Shown: positions 1-10,252, counted from the first letter of the stretch. The stretch: DNA of 64,000 nt from Yponomeuta sedellus (GCA_934045075.1 OW203729.1:4103816-4167815); one strand, 5' to 3'. Notes: generated from the sequence alone by a model not told the origin. Translations and numbers: made by a program.

Positions 1-573
1 CTGTAATTGGATTTTAAATAAAAATATAAGGGGAAAAAAAAGAGAATTAAGAAACGAAAAGAAAATAATAAGAACAGAAAAGACCAGAAAAGAGAAAAAA
101 TAATAATATTGAAACCCATTTAACACTGACATTAACAATGTACATTTACAGCAATTTTATGATTTATTTTTAAATTTTATTTCATACTGTAACATTATTA
201 AATTGACTTAGCATAAGAATATTTTACAATAAATAAGTATAATAATTGCATATGACAGAAACGTCTTTTGCATTGTAAATTATTTTATGGATCGAAATCA
301 TTATACATTTTATATACTAAGCTGACTAAAGGTTGCCACATAATAAATAGTGGCAGGACCTAGATAAAAAAAAACCGTGCCAATTTATCCATACGCGTAG
401 ATCTGTTAATTTCATAATGTTTTTAGACTTAATCACTGGATAAAAGCAGGTACCCTCAATGCCCCTTAGCTCGTAGCGGGGCACAAATGAAGCTACTATT
501 CTCTGTCCCTGAGAGAATGCCTTCACCTTGCAATAAGACGTGTACATCATAGTAACAATTTTATGAAAACGCC
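1..573. other. AT-rich sequence without a recognisable gene
   Basis: Nothing recognisable is coded here. A purine-rich tract of A and G runs occupies about 22-110. The open frames are short and of low-complexity composition. Confidence 0.6.
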
Positions 574-805
574 GCCATAACATTTTTTTACGTAGTCTAT
601 AAACGTCCACTACGGGGCACAGGCCTTCTCTCAGAGAGAGTATGGGCTTAATTACGACACATGCCCACAGCGGATTGGGAAATTAAAGCGCTGAGGTATT
701 TGAACACCTCACACACTCCGGTTTCCTCACGGTGCTTTCCTTCGCCGTTAGCGAGTGGCAATGCTACTACACATAACTTAGAAAACAATGTCGTTGCCAT
801 AACAT
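574..805 (-). mobile_element. SINE-B copy with 10-bp target-site duplication
   Basis: The element (584-795) is flanked by the direct repeat GCCATAACAT at 574-583 and 796-805. Read on the minus strand it is the body of the commonest SINE in the window: a segment with TGAGGAAACC, then CCGCTGTGGGC, then the 3' end TCTCTCTGAGAGAAGGCC and GTGGACGTTTATAGAC. The tRNA-like head is missing, so the copy is 5' truncated, as expected for LINE-driven insertion. About ten other copies or fragments occur in the window (8644, 9830, 23115, 24802, 41143, 43306, 46916, 62686). Confidence 0.8.
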
Positions 806-1475
806 ATATGTTATTAATAAAACTATCGCCTTTTCGCAGACTTTCTTTTATTTAAATCACGTCTTACGTTCATTTAATCTCCGACGTTGATTTCTCAAGA
901 CTAGTGACGACCAATCAATCTGCATGATGGACAAACAAACAAGGTAATTAATGACAGCTACGTGTTTTACCCTTGATAGTCTGTCGCGACTGTCAGGGAT
1001 CAACTCTTGAGATATGCTTTAGTATTCAATACATCTTGATTTATGGTAATTTCAACCGCTCCATAAGTCCATAACCCCTTTATGTTGCAGTATCTTCACG
1101 ATATTGTATGGAATCAGGCGTTACTTTACGGAAATCCATAATATGAGAAAGTGCGCATTTTCTCACACAAATATTAGTGTCGGTGGTGTGTGTGTGGGAG
1201 TGGGAGGGAGGGCGGTGCATTAACTAACCGCATGCTGCTCTTGTGCGATTTTTGGCGGAATTTAGCAAAGTTTTTTTCACATTACAATGTAACTTAAAAA
1301 AAATATTTTATTAAGACAAACAACAGGCGATACAACAATACATTCACAGAAAAAAGCACACATAACGCTGTAATTGCTCACCGACTATAGGTTGTCGAAT
1401 CATGCATATAAAACTAAATAAACTGCAATACACTTTAATCTAATTTAAAGATATGAAATACATCACATTACACAA
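806..1475. other. Unassigned sequence
   Basis: No gene or known repeat is recognised. A short GT/GA-rich patch lies at about 1180-1215. Confidence 0.5.
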
Positions 1476-1976
1476 TCCCTACTAACATTATAAATGCGAA
1501 AGTAACTCTGTCTGTTTGTTACGCTTTCCCGCGTAAACCTCTCAACCGATTTTGATGAAATTTGGCACAGACAATCTTTAGACCCTGAGAAAGAACATAG
1601 GCTACCTTTTGTTGCGGAAAAAAAGGGATGAAGACGTTGAAATAGAGATTGAAAGTTTGTATGGGATTTATTAATTTTAAAAGATAAAACCATGAACTTT
1701 ATATTTAAGCACTTGATAGGAAATAATTAAACATTTGTTCTAGCGTTTTTGAAATTTCGACCAGTGAGGGGGTGAAATAAGGGTTGAAAGTTTGTATGGG
1801 AGTTCGTCATTTTTCGTGGGATAAAACCATGAAACTTTTTATTTAGGAACTTGATAAGAAATAAAAAAACAATTTGGTCTATCGTTTTTGAAATTTCGAC
1901 CTGTGAGGGGATGAAATAGGGATTGAAAGTTTCGGAAACCGAAATCCACGCGGACGAAGTCGCGGGCGGCCGCTAG
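1476..1976 (+). mobile_element. Non-autonomous Helitron, Lep1-like
   Basis: The element begins TCCCTACTAACATTATAAAT after a host A and ends CTAG before a host T, the A|TC...CTAG|T arrangement of Helitrons, with no TSD. The opening (GCGAAAGTAACTCTGTCTGT, then CGATTTTGATGAAATTTGG) and the end (AAATCCACGCGGACGAAGTC then GCGGGCGGCCGCTAG) match, from memory, the widespread Lep1/ISBu type of lepidopteran Helitron. Internally a roughly 150-bp module (GAAATTTCGACC...GTGAGGGG...TTGAAAGTTTG) is present in tandem, near 1745 and 1890, with a related TTGAAAGTTTGTATGGG at 1646. There is no Rep/helicase coding capacity. A SINE-C copy begins immediately downstream. Confidence 0.85.
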
Positions 1977-1977
1977 T

Positions 1978-2145
1978 AACATATACATACAAGCACATAC
2001 ATTGCTTCTGACCCCAAAAGCCAGAAACAGCGACATTACAAATATGTAAACATCCATGACATGTGGTTTTTTCCCCGCCGGGGCTCGAACCCGGGACCGC
2101 TTGCATGGTAGGCAGAAGCGCTACCGCTGCGCCACAGAGGACGTC
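1978..2145 (-). mobile_element. SINE-C copy, tRNA-headed
   Basis: On the minus strand a tRNA-like head (GGCGCAGCGGTAGCGC as box A, CCCGGGTTCGAGCCCCGG as box B region, 2080-2145) is followed by the body GATGTTTACATATTTGTAATG and a 3' end rich in TGTATGTATATGTTA. The same head-body order occurs at 28556, 32953 and, without the head, at 47660. The anticodon region is degenerate, so this is a SINE and not a tRNA gene. Its 3' end meets the Helitron end at 1976. Confidence 0.8.
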
Positions 2146-2210
2146 AAACCCGTTACAATATAAATACAATTGAGAAACCATGCACTGTAAGTTTAGTGAG
2201 GGCCTGGATA

Positions 2211-2520
2211 TATACTATTTTTTTTTAATGCCCGTGCATAATAATAACCCGTGCTAAGGACAAATTAAAAAAAAAACCTATTTAGAGGCTAAAAATTTCA
2301 CCCATGCCGGGATTCGACCCCGCAACCTCTGGCTATCTGTGCCAGCGCTCTACCAATTGAGCGTGAGGTGAGTCGCCCATTGGCTCAATTGGTAGAGCGC
2401 TGGCACGGATAGCCAGAGGTTGCGGGGTCGAATCCCGGCATGGGTGAAATTTTTAGCCTCTAAATAGGTTTTTAAATTTCTCCTTAGCAGGGGTTAGTGC
2501 ATTAAAAAAAAAATAGTATA
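2211..2520. mobile_element. SINE-A inverted dimer (fold-back copy)
   Basis: Two SINE-A units lie head to head around a 20-nt spacer (2363-2382). The inner arms, 2279-2362 and 2383-2470, are reverse complements with a single mismatch. Each arm has a tRNA-like domain with box A GCTCAATTGG and box B GGGTCGAATCC, the arm GAATTTTTAGCCTC, and the outer tail GGGTTAGTGCATTAAAAA then TAGTATA. Both arms carry the private B-box change GGGGTCGAA where other copies read GGGTTCGAA, so one arm was copied from the other. The outer AT-rich ends differ by small insertions. I do not see a clear TSD. Confidence 0.8.
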
Positions 2521-3039
2521 TTTTTCTATTTTAAAATATAAAAAATTAGCTCAATTCACAATCTGGAAGACGAGAAATCTTAAAAATAAGTTTATGACCC
2601 TAATAAAATAGGATGCCGATTACTTTAATTGATGAGTCTGCATGTAGTATCCCGTGTTTGTCAACTGAATTTTTAATTAATCTGTGTCTGTGCTAACACC
2701 TAACAGTGACAGGTTGACAGGCGTGACAGCTCCCTGACTCAATCTATGATCACTAGTTTTCTCACAGAACATATTTATGTTCTGTGAGTTTTCTCGTATC
2801 GTTTAGTGCGTTTTGAGTGTGTTTCCTGTTGTTTTTGTTATTATACTTACGATCTTGCGTAACTTGTACGGACACGGATAAGTTTAGTATAAGTTTCATT
2901 GTCAGCTTGTTGCATAGCCTCACTTTTACTAAATCTCCTATAACTCTGCTCTCAGATTGCCAAAATCCGCAGAATTTTCCGAGATGGTTTGCTAATATAT
3001 AAGCTCTAAATTGACATCTCTTTCACCTTTTTACACCCG
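2521..3039. other. Unassigned sequence
   Basis: No coding signal or known repeat is recognised. There is a short inverted repeat around CACAGAACATAtttATGTTCTGTG at 2763-2787. Confidence 0.5.
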
Positions 3040-3188
3040 GGCCCAAGAATGTATGAAAGTGAATCCGTCTCCTTTGGTATGGAGTTAGCTGACACCCTGG
3101 ATTAATACGCTACGTTTTATTGCGGGAAAATATCTTATTCTCATGGGAAAATGGATAAACCGCTGGTAACACCGAGGGGCATAGCTAG
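3040..3188 (+). mobile_element. Helitron 3' end, second family
   Basis: The sequence from TTTGGTATGGAGTTAGCTGA through GATTAATACGCTACGTTTTA to GGGGCATAGCTAG|T matches the 3' half of the Helitron at 18019-18220, including the AAACCGC..GTAACACCG hairpin region and the CTAG|T end. The 5' end is not identifiable, so this is a fragment. Confidence 0.7.
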
Positions 3189-4590
3189 TAGATGAATAAA
3201 GACAAATTAAACTAAAAAGAACTATTTAATTAGACATGAATTAAAGATATTCAAATAGCCTTCTTTTGAATTTAGTAAGGTATCATTAAAAAACTTCTCT
3301 GTTATTGTGGAGTGACTGTTCACAAGTTTTTCGTCTGTCCATTTAATTGGCTAAAGCGTAAGCAGGTACTATTTTACAAGAAGCTTAATTGCAAGCTCTT
3401 CAATTAACTGATTGGCTTTCCAACGGTAAAGGTCATCCACCAAAGTCATTGTCAGTAACTGTTCATCGCATACCGAAATTCATCGCGGACCAAACAAAGC
3501 CGATGCAACATAATACCTTCATTAAAATGTTTAAAAAGTAAAAGTATACGGTGTAAATATCGCGTGTCGAATATTAGGTGGTGTTGAAAGAAATCATCCA
3601 AGTACGGGTAGATTTTTATAAATTGTTTTTAATGTTTCAAAATCTAGTAGTCTTGTAGTCCATAACTCATTTAAGTTAAATTCAGCTTGGGACACTTATT
3701 TCAAACTCACTCAAATACTCAAACTCACTATGCGATAAAAGCAGTACCTTCTCTTTCTTTTTGGCGTAGCCGAGTAAAAGAGAGCAATTTTAAGTTATGA
3801 AACCGGTCAATGAAACTCTCGGTCGTCTACAAGCATGAACAATAACCACAAAAGTGGAGATCACCAGAGCATCAAACATTTCGTGAAGTATAAAACAAAG
3901 GGCTCTAAATACACTGAATGAGTGACAGGTACAAACTACTGCTCGCTAAATCATGTGCATAGTACAGACTTAATCCGCTTTGATAAGAGCCGTTTTCCAA
4001 CGCATCGTAACAGGTTTACTGTACCGTTTGAGCTGTCAATATCATTGACATATTCGACATGGAACATTGCTTGTAATTGTTCTTAAAAACCTGCCCAAAT
4101 CGTTACCCCTGTGGCGGTCGCTTAGACCTTTCAGTTTCTACTGATGCATAGACAACCAAAAGCATAACTTTTCAATCATAATGGTGAACTCAAATTTCTA
4201 GGTGTTAGAGACTATAATGCAGTGGTTTTAGCAGCGGAAGAGAATCCGTTATCCGCCGTGGCCTATCCATCATAGAGAGGTGACAATAGACGGTGTGTTT
4301 GTTTACATGTAGATTCTGAGTGACCCTAATGAGGCTTAGGGCCTGTGAACAAGTCGGAGTCTGAGTTACAAAACTTGAGCGTCCGAGTTTAGCAGTTGTC
4401 GAACATAATGGTGCAAGAATGAACACGTTGTACTATCAGCTAACTATAGTTTTTCGTTGCATCTTGTACGTGACAATCTTAGCTGGTCCTGTCCTCTGGA
4501 CTTTGTTTATTTTTTGTTTCGACATCCAGAAACCATTTGTTTTATGAGCGAACTCTATTCGGGTGCATCTGGGCGTTGCAGGGAAAAACA
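3189..4590. other. Unassigned sequence
   Basis: No gene, RNA or recognised repeat is seen. Open frames here are short and lack splice or composition support. Confidence 0.5.
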
Positions 4591-4896
4591 AACCTAAAGT
4601 TGATTATATTATTTTTAATGCACTAACCCGTGCTAAGGACAATTTTAAAAACCTAACCTAACTGCAAAGTAGGTACTCGGGGTTTTAAGGGATGCAAATT
4701 ACTTCAGCCAGATGTCGCTGCCTGTACGTAATACAGAGAATATTGTAGAGATTCGAAATTTCACTGATGCCGGTGAGTCCCCCATTAGCTCAGTTGGAAA
4801 GAGCACTTGGCACGGATAGCCATAGGTCGCGGGTTCGAATCCCGGCATGGGTGGAATTTTTAGCTTCTAAATAGGTTTTTACAACCTAAAGTTGAT
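4591..4896 (+). mobile_element. SINE-A copy with 14-bp TSD
   Basis: The direct repeat AACCTAAAGTTGAT (4591-4604 and 4883-4896) bounds the element at 4605-4882. The left end is the reverse complement of the family tail (ATTTTTAATGCACTAACCC, then GTGCTAAGGACAATTTT). A unique segment, GATGTCGCTGCCTGTACG, follows, then the tRNA-like domain with perfect Pol III boxes (TTAGCTCAGTTGG; GGTTCGAATCCC), and the right end AATAGGTTTTT, which would terminate Pol III. The anticodon loop reads ACGGATA with C instead of the invariant U before the anticodon, so it is not a functional tRNA. Confidence 0.85.
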
Positions 4897-6481
4897 CCAC
4901 CGCAATCCCAGCCGATGGTGGTTTTGTTTCCAACCAGTGCCGCTCTTCTATGGGTTGTCCTCGAAGGAAAGTTAACAACCAAATGTAATAACCAAATGAA
5001 TAACCAAACACACTGTTCCTTGGTGGGATGTTTTCTTTCTAACGACTTTCTAATATATTAGTCCACGCCATCCAAAGGTTGCTTGGAAGAGATCACTTTT
5101 AGTGATTATGCCGCCGTCTGTACTATTAGGTTAAGAAATATCTGTGTAATTTCCATGTTTATGTACAATAAAGTGTTCCCTATGTATCTATCTAAGAGTC
5201 TGAGAATTTGACGAGGTGAGGTTGAAATACTCGAGATGTTCTTGGTTTCTTGAAGCATTTAAATCACCACTAGACATCAGGATACGCTTTCTTCTCGTGT
5301 CTTAAGACGTGCAAATATCCCCAAGTGTCTTGTGAACGGAGCGGCGCGTGGGCGCCTCAATTGGACTCTCAGCTCAAACAAATCGCCTGGGAAGACGCAC
5401 CGAGTGCGCTTGCGCACAAAGGTAATAAACCACAGACTACAGAACGACTCACTCTGCAACCTGATTTCTCCACTAAAGTGGCTCAAGATATACTCTTTGT
5501 CATCTTTATCATAACGAACGGATAAGTTACAATAACTGGAGGTTATAAATGTACATAATCAAGCGGTGGAGTTAGTACAGATTTGTCTACATTTGGGGCA
5601 TCCAATAAAGGAAGCTTCTATTGCAAATATGTCAAAAAGTCCACAAAAAAATTGCGTTATTTTACTTCTCTTTCTTTCTTTCAGCTTTTTCGGCTTCGTA
5701 ATCTCTGACGACATTATCAATAAGGCACAAATTACGGTCCCGAATACTTTATCGATCCCGTCTTTCGGTCGCATTTATTGACCAGCGTGCTCTTGCGCAA
5801 TGGCACCGTCAAAACTGTCACGGGCCGAAACAAAACCGTTGACAGTTACGAATGGCAATCAGCGGACGGGGGATGGGCTGCACGGGAAATGAATACGGTA
5901 AATCTGCACCTCGTTACTTACGAGTATGCCAGAAATTGAAAGCGGACGTCTTGGAGATTATTTACGTGAGACTGTTTGGGTCGGAGAGATTCTAATTAAT
6001 TACTGTTGCATAACAGCAGAATTTCTGTATTATTTTATTATTCCATTAAGTGCAGTGGAGAGGGAGTGTGGATATGGATTGTGAGGGACCAAGAGGTGAG
6101 TTATGGGGGAGAATTATACATAGCAGGGTTAATGAAGGAAACGGACTGAATGACTATTTGGTTGTCGCTCACACAATATAGCTGGGAAACAAGCAGATCA
6201 CATTTCTATTGTGGTAAACCTAATAACCACTAGGTTTGACACTTGTCCTGACAAGCTCTTTCGGTTTATCAACATTAATTGGTCACATCGTATTTGGTCA
6301 CGGCGCACACGCAAAACGGCTACACCTACGGGCAATCTCAGGGCTCTAAGGGCAAACGCACATTAAAAACGCAGCGCCTTAAAAACGCAATTCACGCGCG
6401 CGGGCGCAGCACTCCTGTCGAAGTGGACGCAAAAAATTATATTTTAAGCTGCAGCGATATTGCATCGTTTCTCAAGAATGT
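4897..6481. other. Unassigned sequence with isolated splice-like signals
   Basis: No complete gene is seen. A long pyrimidine tract ends in TTTCAG at 5684, and AAGAG|GTGAGT occurs at 6089-6096. The frame after the 5684 acceptor stays open for 31 codons to TGA at 5777-5779. These may be chance signals. Confidence 0.35.
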
Positions 6482-6554
6482 CACAAAACGCTTAGAAGCG
6501 CATAAAAGTCTTCAAAAATGCCACAAAAAGTTTAGAAGCGCGTAAAAGTCTTCG
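6482..6554. repeat. Two-copy 40-bp tandem repeat
   Basis: The unit CACAAAACGCTTAGAAGCGC followed by ATAAAAGTCTTC at 6482 repeats at 6522 with a few substitutions and ends in AAAAGTCTTCG. No function is apparent. Confidence 0.7.
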
Positions 6555-7262
6555 TAGGTGATGGCTAAGGAATCGCTTTATAGCGGGTGAGAAATACTAT
6601 AATAACCTTTTAACCCCTTCTTCGTTATTACCTATAACTCCGAGTCTTCTAAAATTACATAGATTTTGAAACTAAATAATTTGTCTTCTTCTTCTGTCTA
6701 AAATCATCATTTGTCTAAAAAACTATTAAAATAATATTGGACCTGGAACAGTAAGTTTTCAAGATCTCCTACTTAAACTTTATTGGGTGTGAATTAATAT
6801 TCAATGAAGAATGAATATTCTTTATATATGATGTCCTATATATAAGACGCCAGGTACATTTAAAAACCCGAGAATCAGTGTATTAAGATTTAGCGTGAAT
6901 CGAATAATTAAAGACGTCTCGAATTCTAGTCCGACCAATTAAAACGATCGGAGAAATAATTATGTAAGTAATTAGAAAGCTGCCGAAAATAGGATTTTTG
7001 TTACTATACACGTATTATTTATTGGTCGTAATACTTTCGCAGAATCACAGTTTTTTCTAAAAATGAATTACATTTCTTTCTCCTACTTGACCCATTGGTA
7101 TTAATATGGCTGTAATACTTTTACATTGTAATAACGGTGCAGTTTAGCCAATTATATGAGGATTTGGGGCTCTAAGAGATATTCCTGGTACAGACTACAA
7201 TAGAAGTGCAAAAAAGTCCGTTCCCTTTAGCTTTAAGGGAACATTGTAAGTTTATAGACCTC
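6555..7262. other. Unassigned AT-rich sequence
   Basis: No gene or recognised repeat is seen. Confidence 0.5.
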
Positions 7263-7372
7263 TGGCACGGATAGCCAGAGGTCGCGGGTTCAAATCCCGG
7301 CATGGGTGGAATTTTTAAGCCTCTATATAGGTTTTTAAAATTGTCCTTAGCACGGATTAGTGCATTAAAAAT
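7263..7372 (+). mobile_element. SINE-A 3' fragment
   Basis: It starts within the tRNA-like anticodon arm (TGGCACGGATAGCCAGAGG) and continues through GGTTCAAATCCCGGC, AGCCTCTATATAGG and the tail TCCTTAGCACGGATTAGTGC then ATTAAAAATAA. It is 5' truncated, with the tail in sense orientation, unlike the 4605-4882 copy. Confidence 0.75.
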
Positions 7373-8065
7373 AATTCATGGAAGTTTAATTTTAGTTTGT
7401 TTTAAGAGACCTTATAATAATCTACAGTATTTGGGAGTGCACTGCTTTACTTCAAACGCAGGTTACCTTCTCCTATCCCTAAGGTCATATTTAGTGAAAT
7501 ATTTCTGAGACAAAATCTTTCATCTTTAATTATCTTTATCTTCGACGCAGACGTGTTTTGAAAGAACTACCCAACCATCACCCCTGTAGCTCTTTCGCCA
7601 CTACGCTATCTCTAAATGTCGTCAACAAGTTGCCAAGCCAACAATGGGCCAGCGAAAAGATGCAAGACTGAACGGTTGCGTCACGGCCCGCCATGTTATT
7701 AGAGGGCTTTAGGACTCACTACCGCGAACCTGGAATCCGGACCTGGAACTAGATAGCATGTGAAGACTCCAGGGACAAAGACGAACTTGTCATTTTTTTT
7801 CGAAACTTATCTGTGAATGCAGTTTCGTCGGGAATAAACAAATTAGTCTCGGAGTTAATGACGCTTAAAAAATCACATGCAGGGAAAAAGTGGCATAAGT
7901 CAAACCGTCTAAAATGCAATATCTTCAAATGTTTGTTGCTTGACTAGTTAGTCTTTTTCCCTGGGGTCTTCATTTGGAATGGTTCTTGCAATTAATAATA
8001 AAATGGGTCTAGTCGCGATTGTTAAGAATAAGAATATTTATTGTGAGCATAGACATGGGTTATGA
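7373..8065. other. Unassigned sequence
   Basis: No gene, RNA or known repeat is recognised. Confidence 0.5.
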
Positions 8066-8460
8066 GCGGTGGTAGCTCAGTGGGTAGAACCATGGACTGG
8101 CAAGCGAGAGCCCCAGGTTCGATCCCGAGTGTGGGCATGTACCAATGACTTTGTTTAATTTCAAAGTTACGTACATTTGCGAATCTGTAGTCGCAATACC
8201 ACACGCTAACCGTGAAGGAAAACATCCTGAGGAAACCCGCGGCTTGGTTGGCTCCGCACGTATTGACTAGTCTTTCCTGTGGGCTAGGCCGAATAAGCTG
8301 TCAGGATGTTATAGGTGCTGGGCAAGCCTACACTATCTATAAAACCATGCTCCAGGCACTACAGCGTCGGAGTGGTCCCTTCACCCATCTAGTGTGAGTG
8401 AAGATATCAATGGACGCTGTATAAATCATCTCATTAAGTAGATGCAAGAAGGCCAATATT
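8066..8460 (+). mobile_element. tRNA-headed SINE joined to a C-type repeat
   Basis: A tRNA-like head at 8066-8137 has box A TAGCTCAGTGGG and box B CAGGTTCGATCCC. The SINE-B body follows (ATGTACCAATGACTTTGTTT, then AACATCCTGAGGAAACC). At about 8225 the sequence switches to a different repeat (CCGCGGCTTGG, TTTCCTGTGGGCTAGGCCG, GTGCTGGGCAAGCCTACAC, ATCTAGTGTGAGTGAAG) that also occurs at 31708 and, inverted, at 45335-45560. It is either a chimeric SINE or a full-length member of a distinct family sharing the SINE-B 5' half. Confidence 0.7.
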
Positions 8461-8462
8461 AT

Positions 8463-8592
8463 TATTAATTATTAGACATGGGTTACACATTATTAGGTAA
8501 AACTTATTCCCGACTCGCGACCACGGCAACTGCAACGCTGCCGAAATGTCTACCTAATTAATAATCGCGATTTGACCCGTTTAATATATAAA
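8463..8592. mobile_element. MITE fragment, AATCGCGATTTGACCCG family
   Basis: The interior (GACCACGGCAACTGCAACGC) and the right end (AATAATCGCGATTTGACCCG then TTTAATAT) match the intact MITE at 45147-45281. The left terminal inverted repeat is absent. Confidence 0.7.
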
Positions 8593-8643
8593 TATCTATG
8601 AGTTTTAATATATAACTTCGATAACACTGTTTATTTTAAAGAA

Positions 8644-8850
8644 GTAAAGTTATAGTAGCAATACGAGTGCCACTCGCTAACTGTGAACTCGTGAAGTAAA
8701 GCTTCGTGAGGAAACCTGGGTGTCCGAGGTGTTCAAGTATCTGAGCGCTTGAAATTGCCAATGCGCGGTGGGCACGCGTGTAATTAAGCCGGTATTCTCT
8801 TTCTGAGAGAAGGCCTGTGCCCTGCAGTAGGACGTTTACGACTATAAGCT
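8644..8850 (+). mobile_element. SINE-B copy, 5' truncated
   Basis: Body only: GTTATAGTAGCAATACGAGT, CTTCGTGAGGAAACCTGGGT, GAAATTGCCAATGCGCGGTG, TTTCTGAGAGAAGGCCTGTG and the end GTAGGACGTTTACGACTATA. An extra duplicated GTGAA-rich patch lies near 8680. Confidence 0.75.
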
Positions 8851-8862
8851 CCATAAAAAGTA

Positions 8863-9829
8863 AAGAAAAATTTATGTGAGAAAATTGTGTCGAAATATTT
8901 CTTTTGTTACTTCATGGTGACCTTTTTATATAATTGTGTTACACTACTAGACGCCTCCTCCTCCTGAATCCTCGGATAAAACTTATGTTTTGTCCGAGGA
9001 ATGAAAAATCTGCCGTTAGTGAAAAACGATCTTGGAACGGGCCATAAGCAGCCTTTTCCTCGTCGGAATTGGCTGAACAGATTATACAATGGCCAGTTAC
9101 AAAAGTTACTGACGCCGTACGTCAACCTCATGCAGATATCATATTCGGGTCGCGGCTTTAACATAAATTTGCATCCTTGCATATTATATCGTCGTCATAT
9201 CTGACAGATGGACCAACTGCAACAGATAGCACTACTGAAAGATTTCAACTAATAGTGACATAAAAATCTCTTGCCACAGCGTTTTATATCGAACTCGTCT
9301 GAAAGGGCTTCACCGAGTTTTTAAAAAAAAATTGTGCATATTTATTATGTTTGGAATTCCAGCCAGTGCAATGCATAGGTTCTAGGTTTTAGAATAATTA
9401 TGTAAACTGTGTTCATTAAGGAATTTGAAAAGACTAAGTTTGGAGTTTTTTTGTCCACTTTTTCTGAAAAATCAGAGAAAATAATATCAAATTAATAAGT
9501 TTACGGATCTGAGCTTGACTGCCCCGCAAAATATACGCCCACGTTAGTTAGGCATAAAAACAAAATTTAGTAACCTTACTACATATTATTTAAATAAAAT
9601 TTAAAATTAAGTGATTTTTTAAATCGAAAACGATTATAAAATAGGTACCGGAGCTCTCATCAATAAGGATTTACTAAGATAATTCATACATAAAATCAGA
9701 AGGACATTAATTTCTTTTGGGCAGGATTTACTCATTGAAGGAAACATTTAGTAATTTTGGAAAACCTGTAAGCCTGTATTTATAAGTAACCTTGTGTTGG
9801 TTGAGCAAGGGAAATGTATTATGTTTTTT
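8863..9829. other. Unassigned sequence
   Basis: No gene is recognised. Open frames on both strands near 8907-9204 overlap one another and have no recognisable homology or splice context. Confidence 0.5.
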
Positions 9830-9987
9830 ACGTATGAAGTCTATAAACGTCCCACTGCAAGTCACAGGCTTTTTTTTAGAAACAGAGAGTATGGTCTTAA
9901 TTACCACGCGTGCGTGGCAATTTCAAGCACTGAGGTAGTTGAACAACTCAGACATCCAGGTTTCCCCAAGATGTTTTCCTATACGGT
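9830..9987 (-). mobile_element. SINE-B copy, disrupted by SINE-A
   Basis: It reads TATAAACGTCCCACTGCAAG, AATTACCACGCGTGCGTGGC, AACTCAGACATCCAGGTTTC, CCAAGATGTTTTCC, which is SINE-B on the minus strand. It stops where the SINE-A at 10000 begins, and the expected continuation is not found beyond 10252. Confidence 0.7.
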
Positions 9988-10252
9988 TAGCCGTTATATT
10001 TTTAAAAACCTATTTAGAGGCAAAAAATTCTACCCATGCCGGGACCCGAACGCGCGACCTCTGGCTAACCGTGCCAGCGCTCTCCCAACTGAGCCAATGG
10101 GCGACTACCGGCATCAGTGAAATTTCGAACCTCTTTACAATACTTTCTGTATTACTTACAGGCAGCGACATCTGGCTGAAGTCATCTCAAATACATTTGC
10201 CCATTGGTTCAGTTGGCAGAGCGCTTGCAATAAAAGAATATAGCCGTTATAT
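9988..10252 (-). mobile_element. SINE-A insertion with 12-bp TSD inside SINE-B
   Basis: TAGCCGTTATAT occurs at 9988-9999 and 10241-10252. Between them is a minus-strand SINE-A (ACCTATTTAGAGGC, a tRNA-like region with GGGACCCGAACGCGCGACC, ACTGAGCCAATGGGCGAC, then the GCAGCGACATCTGGCTGAAG segment). A second, plus-oriented partial tRNA head (GCCCATTGGTTCAGTTGGC) lies at the right end, so this is an inverted composite. The B box is damaged. Confidence 0.8.

Noticed and set aside
2380..2452. tRNA gene on the SINE-A head (and similar heads at 4780, 10850, 26040, 27752, 43745)
   Set aside because: Box A and B are good, but the position before the anticodon is C instead of U, the domain is always followed by the same SINE arm and tail, and copies have TSDs.
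5566..5781. Small secreted peptide with apparent signal sequence
   Set aside because: The hydrophobic core is the translation of a long pyrimidine tract that looks like a splice acceptor; no propeptide or mature-peptide pattern is visible.
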